Below, in pieces: positions 19,289 through 26,634 of a stretch of 26,634 nt of DNA (position 1 is the stretch's first letter; each line of letters opens with the position of its first letter). Source of the stretch: Coptodactyla brooksi (lineage: Eukaryota; Arthropoda; Insecta; Coleoptera; Scarabaeidae); NCBI GenBank assembly GCA_033557675.1, contig JAWQRM010000203.1, forward strand, positions 1-26,634, written 5' to 3'. Below the pieces are notes generated by a model, which was not told the origin of the DNA, did no database searches, and worked only from the letters and a program-made list of their open reading frames with translations. The position numbers and the translations under genes were made by a program.

Positions 19289-20982
19289 CGGCCACGGGCA
19301 ATTGCTGGAAATTATTTTCAAGTTTGAGAGCTGGCCGTTAGGAGATGTAACTGTTATGTCCAATCAAAGAACGGGATTTTTCTCAAAAATATGCAACTAG
19401 AAATATTTTAAAGATTTGCATCGTAACAACCGAAAAATTTTAAATATGTGGTGGAAGAACATCAAACATTTTTGTATTCAAATAGCAGTAATTCCGGTTT
19501 GAGTTACTGCTACTTTGCCAACTTTGTTCTTGATTTTTCAAAGCGTATTGAAGTTATTGTTCGTGTCTTTCGTGTTGTTCGTATCTTTCTTGTTAGGGGT
19601 TTTCGTGTTGTTGTTTGTGTTCGTTTTTTTCTTTCTTTCAAAATGCTTTATACAAGCGAAGAGTTATTTGACATGGTAGGAGTTTATTTTGAGTCATGAA
19701 AAATGCTACAATTGATGCCAGTTTATATGCGGAGCAATATCCTGAGAGACATCACCACAGTAAAAAGTGATTCTTCATTCACCGTTTGCGAACAACCGGA
19801 AACGTTCATCTTCCTGTTTATCGCAGACAACGTAGGGGAGTATAATCGTCACCTAAGTTCGCGAACTGTTGCACAAGACCTGGGTATATCTCGAACTACC
19901 GTTCAAAATATATTCAAGGAGCAAAGATAGGCAACTATTAACTTACAATCCTATAAATTATATGAGTAGAAGACGAGACATTCAATTGTAAGTCTGGCTT
20001 TTCGATTTCAGGCCCCCATTATAAACTTAAACTTATTATTACTTTTTTGATACGGAACTGGACGTCAAGTCAATTTTTTAAATGCTGTTGCTCTTTTGAA
20101 CCCAATGGCAGTTCACAAGCATTAATTTATATTCTTGCAAAGAATTAAAGAAGCTTTTCGTTTTTAGTCCTGCAGTAGGCACTGAGGATTTTGATCGAAG
20201 ACTACATCATTGCCACTGGCTTCTAGATATGATGGTAGAAGTTCGGCAAATTCTTTCACGAATATTGTGGACAGATGAGGCTACTTTTCATAGCAATGGA
20301 GGTGTGAATCTCCATAATATGCACTATTGGTCCAGAACAAATCCGCACTGGATGCAAGAAGACAGCAGTTTGAACATTTACGACGCCATTAATTAGATTG
20401 CGATAACTAATTGTAAATCGTTTCCCAAGTTCCATAAATGTTTTACATGCTTCATCATTGCAGGTTCTCGAGCAACCGATAGAGATAATGTTATTTGTTT
20501 CATTAATATCTCCGGTTAGAAAGAAGGTAGGAAGTTACGGTCTACGCTGACTTTTTAAGAATTTCTTCCTCTATTTATGACAGTGCTTTATAAATTTTGA
20601 AATATCAAAGAGCCCTCAGTTTAGCACGGCAAAATCGATTCGGAGAAGGTTTATAAAGCAGACTGTTCAGTAAGAAGAGCTCTTTGAAACAAAACCTAGT
20701 TTATTTAACTCCGATAACTCAAACCGAAGTTATTATTAATTAAATAAAGAAATATTTGACAGTTCCACACCACCATATTTTAAGAGACAGAGCAAAATAC
20801 TTTAAACAAAAAATATTTCATATTTTCCAATGATTACAATGGTAAGCTTTAAAATATCTATTTACTTGTATGTTTTTAAGAGAAATCGCATTTTTTGACT
20901 AGTCATAACAGTTACGCCACCTAGCGGCTATTTCTCGAATTTGAAAATCATTTCCAGCAATTTCCCGTGGTCGATTTACCTA
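19280..20982 (+). mobile_element. Mariner-like element with long TIRs, ~1.7 kb
   Basis: The left TIR (about 19280-19512) and right TIR (about 20707-20982) match in inverted orientation. Shared blocks include TAGG(C/T)AAATCG(G/A)CCACGGG, AATTGCTGGAAAT, GTAACTGTTATG, ATATTTTAAAG and CGGTTTGAGTTA. The right arm carries an insertion of about 40 bp. Between them lies a plus-strand transposase relic that has lost its C-terminal half. Both ends are flanked by AATATTA-like sequence, so a TA target site is possible. TIRs this long are more than a short-TIR mariner has. Confidence 0.85.
19643..20396 (+). pseudogene. Mariner-like transposase, N-terminal half
   Basis: The start MLYTSEELFDMVGVYFES is followed, after a stop and in the same frame, by KNATIDASLYAEQYPERHHH, the usual beginning of the insect family with its N-terminal DNA-binding domain. 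After a frameshift comes NRHLSSRTVAQDLGISRTTV and QNIFKEQR, a helix-turn-helix (about 19855-19930). After a degraded interval, EDFDRRLHHCHWLLDMM, LWTDEATFHSNGGVN (first catalytic Asp, 20271-20288) and LHNMHYWSRTNPHWMQED (about 20190-20370) follow. The QDGAPPH and SPDL motifs are absent; homology stops near 20370 and the right TIR region begins by about 20700. The gene is dead and lacks two of its three catalytic residues. Confidence 0.85.
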
Positions 20983-21178
20983 CTAATATTTTTCCCCAAG
21001 TTGTATAATTAATGGTTACCGAGTTATCGCCGGCATCCATTCTTAGTTAGCCACCCGGTACATTGCGCACCTTGTAAACCAATGTCCAAAAATTGCATGG
21101 CAAATATGAATCTTCTATTTATTTCATAGATCTGTCTGCAAAATAACAATGGTATTGAGGATTAAAGGATTTTAGATC

Positions 21179-21237
21179 AACCCCCTCCCCCACCACTTTC
21201 ACCTCTTTCTCTTGGTGGTGGAGGGGTTAAAGAGGTG
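21179..21237. repeat. Interleaved G/C-rich inverted repeats
   Basis: AACCCCCTCCCCCACCA (21179-21195) pairs with TGGTGGTGGAGGGGTT (21213-21228) with small mismatches. CACCTCTTT (21200-21208), inside that loop, pairs perfectly with AAAGAGGTG (21229-21237), outside it. The two pairings cross in a pseudoknot-like way. It lies about 100 bp upstream of the Penelope-like fragment and stands out from the A+T-rich background. Confidence 0.7.
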
Positions 21238-21319
21238 GAGGGGTTACCAACCAACCAATCAGACAGCAGGGGCGTGGTTTCAATGATGGGGGAGCCCAAA
21301 CCAACCTTGTGTAGGCCTG

Positions 21320-22303
21320 TTCAAGGATGTTGATGATTTGATTTGTGCCCTTCCTGGGGATGCATTAGATGAGACTTTGCATGAATTTAACAGTATCAAC
21401 TCACATTTACAATTTACCATGGAGACGGAGAATAACAGATCTGTTCCCTTTCTTGGTACAAAATTAATTAGAAATGGTAATCAGTCCATTAGCCTTAATT
21501 GCTATACTAAACCTACTTATACTGGTAGATATATTAATTATTACTCTTACCACCCGTTGAATCAAAAACTTAATACGCTGTTGGCTATGAAAAATAGAGT
21601 CCTCACCATCTCTGGCCATAATTTCCATGGAGAAAATCTCAGTAGGCTGAAGGATACGTTCATGAACAACGGCTACCCAAAATCCATAGTAAACAGGTTA
21701 CTGTTTAATAGCCCAAGTAACCAGAACCGTTCTGTCCCACATAATGTTTCCCTTACTCACCCTCTTCAGGAGACTTAGGGTCTCTCTACCCCCAAATACT
21801 GTAAGTTCCCTTATATCCCGACATTGGCTGAACGCATTTCTTCCTTCTTGAGAGATACCCCTGTATGCATTGCTAAAAGCGTAGTTAGTCCTCTCCGTAA
21901 ATTGTTTTCAAAAACTAAGTCCCCATGGGTTTACAATCTAATGTGATTTATAAAATCCCCTGCCTGCATGTAATAAATAGGTACCACATCTCAATATTTA
22001 AAAAATAGACTGAATCAACACAGATAAAACTGTGTTGCTCTAAAATCTGGTAATTCAGCTCTCGCTCCCCATCATGTCGAGACTGGTCACAAATTCAACT
22101 GGGATGAAGCTTCTATTCTGAACAGAGACAGTGTATACAAAAAGAGGTTATTCCTCGAAACATACCACATTAGGTCTGAAGTTGATTCTGTTAACTTTAA
22201 AACGGATTATCAGGGCCTCAGTGTAATTTACCAATACCTTTTTGATTTGAGGAATGTTGCTCACCACACTGCGGCTAATTCTCAAGATTCTCTTACATTC
22301 TGA
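21320..22303 (+). pseudogene. Penelope-like element, RT end plus GIY-YIG endonuclease
   Basis: FKDVDDLICALPGD (from 21320) holds the reverse-transcriptase catalytic aspartates. LQFTMETENNRSVPFLGTKL, then NCYTKPTYTGRYINYYSYHP and NQKLNTLLAMKNRV are the typical thumb-side sequence of Penelope-like elements, open to 21778. After a stop, KYCKFPYIPTLAERISSFL and a linker lead to a GIY-YIG endonuclease: NVIYKIPC, frameshift, then IGTTSQYLKNRLNQH (about 21977-22020). KSGNSALAPHHVETGHKFNW, YKKRLFLETYHIR and TDYQGLSVIY follow, ending in TGA at 22301-22303. At least three interruptions make it non-functional. Everything upstream of the catalytic aspartates is missing, so the copy is 5'-truncated, as expected for target-primed insertion. 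Confidence 0.85.
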
Positions 22304-22864
22304 GCCGATATTTTTTGTTGCAAATTTCAATTTTGGAGGTTCTTTGGCTTTTCGTTCCTCTCTTTAAGTCCTTTCTTCGTTTTTTCTCCTAGTTTTTTGG
22401 CCTTGTTTGCCCTGATTTTCATGATTCCCTTCAGGACTTATGACTTTATCACCCATTTTGAGTATTCTCTTACGTAGGTCTGCGTACCTCTACTTTTATA
22501 CAACCAATCAATGTAGCTTCTACGTCCATTACGTTTGTTTTTCTAGTTGACCGTTTCATGACTGTGTGGCGCTTTAGTCATTCACGTTCGCCGGTTGTGG
22601 ACATGTGCATTTATAATTTTTATTTTTTTTTACTTTGTAGCTTTTTAAGTATTTTAACATGTTTGTATCTCTTTGGTTTCTTGGTTATTACTTTACCAGG
22701 TTTTCCTTCAGGTGCTGTTTATAATAAAAAACTGTCTCTCTTTTTTCCATTGTTCACTTATGTTGTTGTATTCAAGGTTAGGTTGACCTGTATTGTAAGT
22801 TATTATAACTTAAATTTAGTATTCCATTGTTGTTAGCAGTTTTTTCATGTATTTTGTAGCTTGA

Positions 22865-22903
22865 ACCCTGAAGAAGAATAAAAGAATTATTCGAAAGCTT
22901 GGT
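22865..22903 (+). ncRNA. Hammerhead-ribozyme-like motif of the Penelope element
   Basis: CTGAAGA (22868-22874) fits the CUGANGA core. GAATAA (22876-22881) pairs with TTATTC (22887-22892) as stem II. GAAA (22893-22896) follows directly, and AGCT (22896-22899) is a self-complementary stem III followed by T as the cleavage-site nucleotide. ACC (22865-22867) pairs with GGT (22901-22903) as stem I. Penelope-like elements are known to carry minimal hammerheads of this GAA-palindrome-H type that act as dimers. One extra A (22875) between core and stem II departs from the consensus and may reduce activity. The motif lies about 560 bp after the endonuclease stop codon. Confidence 0.5.
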
Positions 22904-22957
22904 AAAAAGAAAAAGGAGGTTTCAATGAGTTAAAAAAAGTGTATGTAAGCAAGAAAG

Positions 22958-23830
22958 ATACGAAAACATCGTATGCAACGTAGCGTCGCAGCAATACGTC
23001 AACGATAAGTTGAATATATTCCAGACCGAAGATGACTCGATTGGAGTCAGTGATGCTGCCAAGAAATTGAAATTGAACAGAATTTTCATTATTGGCGATG
23101 AAAATTCTGATGTTCATCGTGAATTTGACTATCGAATCATCCACTTTATTGCCGTATTTTTTTGTCACTTCACAACACGTGAAATGTAAGACGTTTCTTG
23201 AAACCTCCCTGACAGTCCTCAGGCTTTAGACTTTAAAACAGTCATCTCTTGCCCGAATTGCCCAAGAGTTGATATTTGAAGTAGTCCATTCATTCGCAAT
23301 GGATATGAAATTAACCGTCGACTCGTGCTAGTAATGCGACTATTAAAAGCGAAGAAAGTGAACTACTTACAGTAATTACTGTTTCCGGTGATGGTTCGTG
23401 AAGGAAACGTAGATGTTCGTCGGTTTCCGGAATCACGTCATTGATTGGATGGTTCACAGGCAAAGGCGTTGATGTTAATGTGAGTTCATTTACAGCAGTA
23501 AATGAATTCGCAATATGGCCAAATCCGAATTCGTTTACAGATATGAAAAATGAAATCTGGGTGACTTTATTTCATAAGATGTCAACCGACGAAAATTCAC
23601 AGCACAAAAAGTGTCCAGAGTCTTGATACAACTGGAAGAAGGCGCGAGGAACGAATTCTTTAGAAACCTTCTCCCATAAGCCGCCGCTATCGAAAGAAGT
23701 TTTTAAAGCCATTAAACTGATTTACGAAGGGTTGAGCCATGACAAGTTGCTAAATCGTTGCTTAGGAGGCTACATGACAAAGAGATGTTGAAACAACTCA
23801 AGAACCTGAGAAACTGTAAATATATTAGTT
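22958..23830 (+). pseudogene. MULE-like transposase relic, N-terminal to C-terminal pieces
   Basis: The open start ERYENIVCNVASQQYVNDKL leads to DAAKKLKLN and HREFDYRIIHFIAVFF (about 22960-23160), the usual N-terminal region of arthropod MULE transposases. VISCPNCPRVDI then SSPFIRNGYEINRRLVLVMR (about 23235-23345) is the Cys-containing segment. VSGDGS*RKRRCSSVSGITS (about 23381-23440) carries the first catalytic Asp, followed by LIGWFTGKGVDVNVSSF. An internal deletion removes the second Asp region, and the protein resumes as FTDMKNEIWVTLFHKMSTDE (about 23545-23600), YNWKKARGTNSLETFSHK and FKAIKLIYEGLSHDKLLNRC and ends in decay. Several stops and frameshifts are present. Confidence 0.85.
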
Positions 23831-24704
23831 ACGTTAATTACCATTATTAATGCATTCTTCATTTCAGGAGTGGACACCTGTAGAACCCACTTTCCTTATC
23901 CGACTTTTAAAAATTTGAGTACATGACCTCTAATAAATGATTAACGGCACTTTCGGTCTTTAGCAATGTCTAATGATAACGAATTATGACTACATTTGTC
24001 TAGTGCCTCCAAATGAATAATAATGCATAAAATGTATTAAAAGATAGGCCAATTAGAATATTAATCACATATACGCCTACCTGGTTGCGCATTCCTGCAA
24101 TTTCATGGTCGACGTAACTCGAAACAAAATAGTGTCGGCTTTCGGGTATGCATCATTTCTCTCCAGTAAGTGAATTTATTTCCTGAATTATTACCTTCTT
24201 CGATATTTTTGCTTGTGTGTAGTATATTCATGCTAATTTAAACCAGAATAATTTTCACCAACATTCAAATTCTATTGTTTTTTAGTATTAATGACCTAGT
24301 TTAAATTTTCATTTTATGCAGGGATAGTTTGGAATATTAGTAGTCATTATTGCTCTTCATGAAAATGGTGATTCTAGGATCAAAAGTTCATTCCAATTAA
24401 CACCAAACTGTCCTTTCTTAAATTCACATTTCGACTACTAAACAATATGACTAAACCAAAACAAGAAAAGTTAATTTCTTCTCTAGGTTAAGTGATGGTA
24501 ATTGCTTAATTTTACTAAATAATAAGAAACAAACTATGGTATATGTTCGTTAGTTATAATTTAAATACAATTCATTAAAAATATTGAAATATTTAGTTAA
24601 AAACTGCTGCACACCTCAAAATTTTTAACATACATGTTGTCGATTGTATAGATTTATCTGTAAGTTAATGATTAAATAATGATAGGTCTATTTTTAAGTT
24701 GGTG
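23831..24704. other. A+T-rich stretch without recognisable gene
   Basis: I recognise nothing here. It probably contains the terminal region of the MULE relic on its left and the lost N-terminal half of the Tigger relic on its right, both decayed beyond recognition. Confidence 0.55.
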
Positions 24705-24878
24705 GTCGAATAGAAAGGATTGAATGTCAAGTATTATTGTTTTGCAATTGGCTAAAATCGTTAGATATGGAAATGAATTGTCAAAATTGTCAAATTATTC
24801 TTGTGATAGGCAATGCTTCGACACATCGAAATACTCTAAATTTTTCTTATGTAACCGTAATATATCTACCACTTCTTA

Positions 24879-25269
24879 CTAGGGAAGGTTGTGTACCTTC
24901 CCAGCGGTCCAGACATGAAACCTATATGTATCAAGGGTCACGAATCCGTCGTCCATTTTTCAAAAAGGCGTCTTCTGACTGATTCGCGAAAACAAAGAAA
25001 AGTTGGTCATATATCGAGATTTGAACTCGGATCACTTCCACGATAGAAGACTACACGCTTGCCACCATGCCATCTGACCTAATAATAGCATTGTCATTCT
25101 ATGTACGATAAATGTCAACTCTTAACCACGTAAATTTGTTGAAAATTTTATAATTTGCATGTCTCAGTCAAGAAAAATGGATGCCAGATTCGTGATCTTT
25201 GACTCAAGGACTATTGATACATATAGATTTCATGTCTGGATCGCGGAGCAAGTACACAGTCTTCCCTAG
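24879..25269. mobile_element. 391-bp non-autonomous TIR element flanked by TTA
   Basis: The ends begin CTAGGGAAG and match inwards for about 85 bp in inverted orientation (24879-24961 and 25172-25269). Shared blocks include TCCAGACATGAAA, CTATATGTATCAA, CACGAATC and CCATTTTTC. TTA flanks both sides (24876-24878 and 25270-25272), a target duplication typical of PIF/Harbinger-type elements. Removing the element brings the two sides of the Tigger transposase together. No coding sequence lies inside; the centre holds a tRNA-like segment on the minus strand. Confidence 0.85.
25005..25079 (-). other. tRNA-like segment with A and B boxes
   Basis: On the minus strand GGTCAGA at the 5' end pairs with TATGACC at the 3' end at six of seven positions. 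TGGCATGGTGG fits the RNA polymerase III A box with one mismatch, and AGTTCAAATCT resembles the B box. They start 44 nt apart, exactly the tRNA spacing. The T arm is CCGAG-TTCAAAT-CTCGA, and the anticodon arm TCTTC-TATCGTG-GAAGT has four of five pairs. U33 is replaced and the 3' side has two extra bases, so this is a tRNA pseudogene or tRNA-derived sequence, not a working tRNA. Confidence 0.5.
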
Positions 25270-25552
25270 TTAGGCGCATGTAGTCAATAAGATCTAGGAA
25301 TTATACATAACATGAAGGTGGCCTGCAGACGAGGAAATGTTAGATACTAGATCGTTTCACAAATGCTGAACTGTACAATTGTGTCGAAGAATTTAATAAG
25401 TATATTAATGTTTTGGATGCGATGTATTTTGGTGGATCGACAATGCTGGGAAATGCGTGTCTGGAAGTACAATCTGAATATGTTATAAACTTAATGTATT
25501 TTTCGTAGACAACCGTGTGGCAAAGAAGACGAGAAATCCTTCAATTTATTAA

Positions 25553-26246
25553 GAGGTCATGTCTAGTTAGAAAAGTCGAAAATATCGATTTTTGGGACAT
25601 GAAAGTTGGGACATGACATCGACATGAAAGTTTCATGTCAATTGGACCAAAATTGACAAGTTATGAGCTTGTGCAGTCAAAAGCAGCGCACAGTAGTTGC
25701 GTGCTTAAAGGCGGCTGTTTCTATTTTTTTACACGAGAAGGCAAAAAGCCTCGCAGACAGGAGAAAATGGATCCTTTGGAGGTGGCTTTGACAGCAGAAT
25801 GCTTACTAATAACTAGACAGCAAACTTTAAACGCGTTTTTCTCGAAATTACTTTTTCGAAAAAGCCCCGTACGGTGATCACGATATCTCGAGAGCCGTTA
25901 AAGTAATCGACATAAAACTTTCTCGTACTTAGTCTGTGTATGAAGGAATTGTTCGTGAACGAAGAATTTATTTTTTGTTTTACTGAAAACTTTTTTATTC
26001 GAGGAGAATGAAAAATTAAGAGCGAAAAATCGTACTTTTCCTTAAAACGGCCGCCATTTCGTCAAATATGATTTTTTTCAAAAATCCTTCGTTCACGAAC
26101 AAGATATATTCATATATTAACAGTATCTTTTTGGATTTTAATATCAGATGATTTGGCTTGGATCTATCGTGGTCACCGCGCGACTCCTCTGAAAAAATTC
26201 CCGACTGTCACGTTTTATTTTTCACCTTGCAACTAGACATGGCCCC
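25553..26246. mobile_element. 694-bp non-autonomous element flanked by TTAA
   Basis: The ends GAGGTCATGTCTAGTT (25553-25568) and the complement of GGGGCCATGTCTAGTT (26231-26246) match at 14 of 16 positions and are flanked by TTAA (25549-25552 and 26247-26250). TTAA target sites are typical of piggyBac and Kolobok elements; the family is not determined. Inside are a palindrome GACATGAAA-G-TTTCATGTC (25621-25639) and a perfect 16-bp inverted repeat TTGTTCGTGAACGAAG (25949-25964 and 26087-26102). No convincing protein is encoded. It sits within the Tigger relic, whose coding sequence resumes to the right. Confidence 0.75.
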
Positions 26247-26588
26247 TTAAAAGATATCATTCAAAATCATTCACCTCTATTGAGTTGCGAGATAGCACCT
26301 CTTTCGGAGATGGTTACTTTCGACAACAATATCATTATTCACGAGGCCTACGGTTCAATACGTGAAGCTGTCTAGGAAATTTTCGAGAACAAATATCAAA
26401 AAACCCAAAACGAGAAGATGCAGATAACGAAAATTTGAATACAGAAGAAGATAATCCTGGTAATGTCCCCCAACTCGTCAAGAAGCGGTGTCTCATGCAA
26501 GACAATTAATGGCATCTGCTGCTAGTAGGAGCAAAGACATGATTAGCAAAAATTGAAAAATTTCACATCTTTTATGTATGTATATATA

Positions 26589-26634
26589 CACTGAGGTGAC
26601 AAAAGTCATGGGATAGTAATATGCAAATATACAG
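26589..26634 (+). mobile_element. Probable Tc1-like terminus, cut by window edge
   Basis: CACTGAGGTGACAAAAGTCA and the following GGGATAG begin directly after a TA dinucleotide (26587-26588), the target site of Tc1/mariner elements. From memory, this end sequence occurs widely in insect genomes as a Tc1-like transposon terminus. The rest of the element would lie beyond the window. Confidence 0.6.

Larger units (their letters stand above)
24705..26555 (+). pseudogene. Tigger-like transposase relic split by two insertions
   Basis: Before the first insertion, FCNWLKSLDMEMNCQNCQ then IILVIGNASTHRNTL and VTVIYLP (24737-24876) match the pogo/Tigger DDE domain, whose usual motif is IDNAPTH; the catalytic Asp is replaced by Gly. 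After the 391-bp insertion the protein resumes with DLGIIHNMKVACRRGNVRY and INVLDAMYFGGST (about 25295-25450), the block that normally follows QPMD. After the 694-bp insertion it continues with LSEMVTFDNNIIIHEAYGSI (about 26300-26360), an acidic EDADNENLNTEEDNPGNVP stretch and TRQEAVSHARQLMASAASRS ending at a stop near 26555. Order and direction are those of one protein. Frameshifts, stops and the missing N-terminus show it is dead. Confidence 0.8.

Noticed and set aside
25635..25877. 80-codon open frame inside the TTAA-flanked element
   Set aside because: The element is non-autonomous and structured by inverted repeats. The frame begins beside a palindrome and has no recognisable domain.
1..26634. 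CRISPR arrays, TTAGG telomeric repeats, rRNA or intact tRNA genes
   Set aside because: None is visible. The only tandem or inverted arrays are those listed, and none has regular spacers or the TTAGG motif.

Overview
The window looks like a stretch of repeat-filled, strongly A+T-rich arthropod (most likely insect) genome. I find no intact gene and no convincing host gene. Everything that can be recognised as coding is a decayed transposable element. These include mariner-like elements of the type common in insects, pogo/Tigger-like elements, Mutator-like (MULE) transposases, a non-LTR retrotransposon of the kind often mis-annotated in insects as 'craniofacial development protein 2-like', and a Penelope-like element (PLE). 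Nothing has a bacterial layout: there are no operons, ribosome-binding sites or long uninterrupted frames. Family names rest on my reading of conserved motifs from memory, not on a search.

Layout. 1-4160: a (TA)n tract, then an old mariner-like element on the minus strand. Its C-terminal part (753-1030) and N-terminal/central part (3740-4110) lie either side of a younger 2.4-kb cut-and-paste transposon (1312-3692). That transposon has ~350-bp terminal inverted repeats (TIRs), a recognisable core promoter and a broken DDE-type transposase with a C-terminal Cys/His module. 4277-5405: a decayed non-LTR retrotransposon followed by a polypurine tract. 5406-13350: mostly featureless A+T-rich sequence, broken by an unusual alternating inverted-repeat array ending in a perfect 43-bp palindrome (9021-9269), a 44-bp tandem duplication and a hairpin cluster (12396-12491). 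13354-13848: the C-terminal half of another mariner-like transposase. 15924-16871: a 948-bp internally deleted pogo/Tigger-like element. 17500-18165: a MULE transposase relic (minus). 19224-20982: a mariner-like element with ~230-275-bp TIRs, next to a near-perfect palindrome built from its own end. 21320-22903: the 3' half of a PLE (end of the reverse transcriptase plus a GIY-YIG endonuclease), then a hammerhead-ribozyme-like motif. 22958-23830: a second MULE relic (plus). 24705-26555: a Tigger-like transposase relic into which two non-autonomous elements have been inserted, one flanked by TTA and one by TTAA. 26589-end: what appears to be the terminus of a Tc1-like element cut by the window edge.

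How the parts relate. The window is best read as layered insertions. At least two nestings are well supported by coding sequence resuming after the insert and by target-site duplications (the Tigger relic), and one more is likely (the mariner-like element). Several short perfect hairpins sit at the points where transposase homology stops, which suggests a shared mutational mechanism such as replication template switching.
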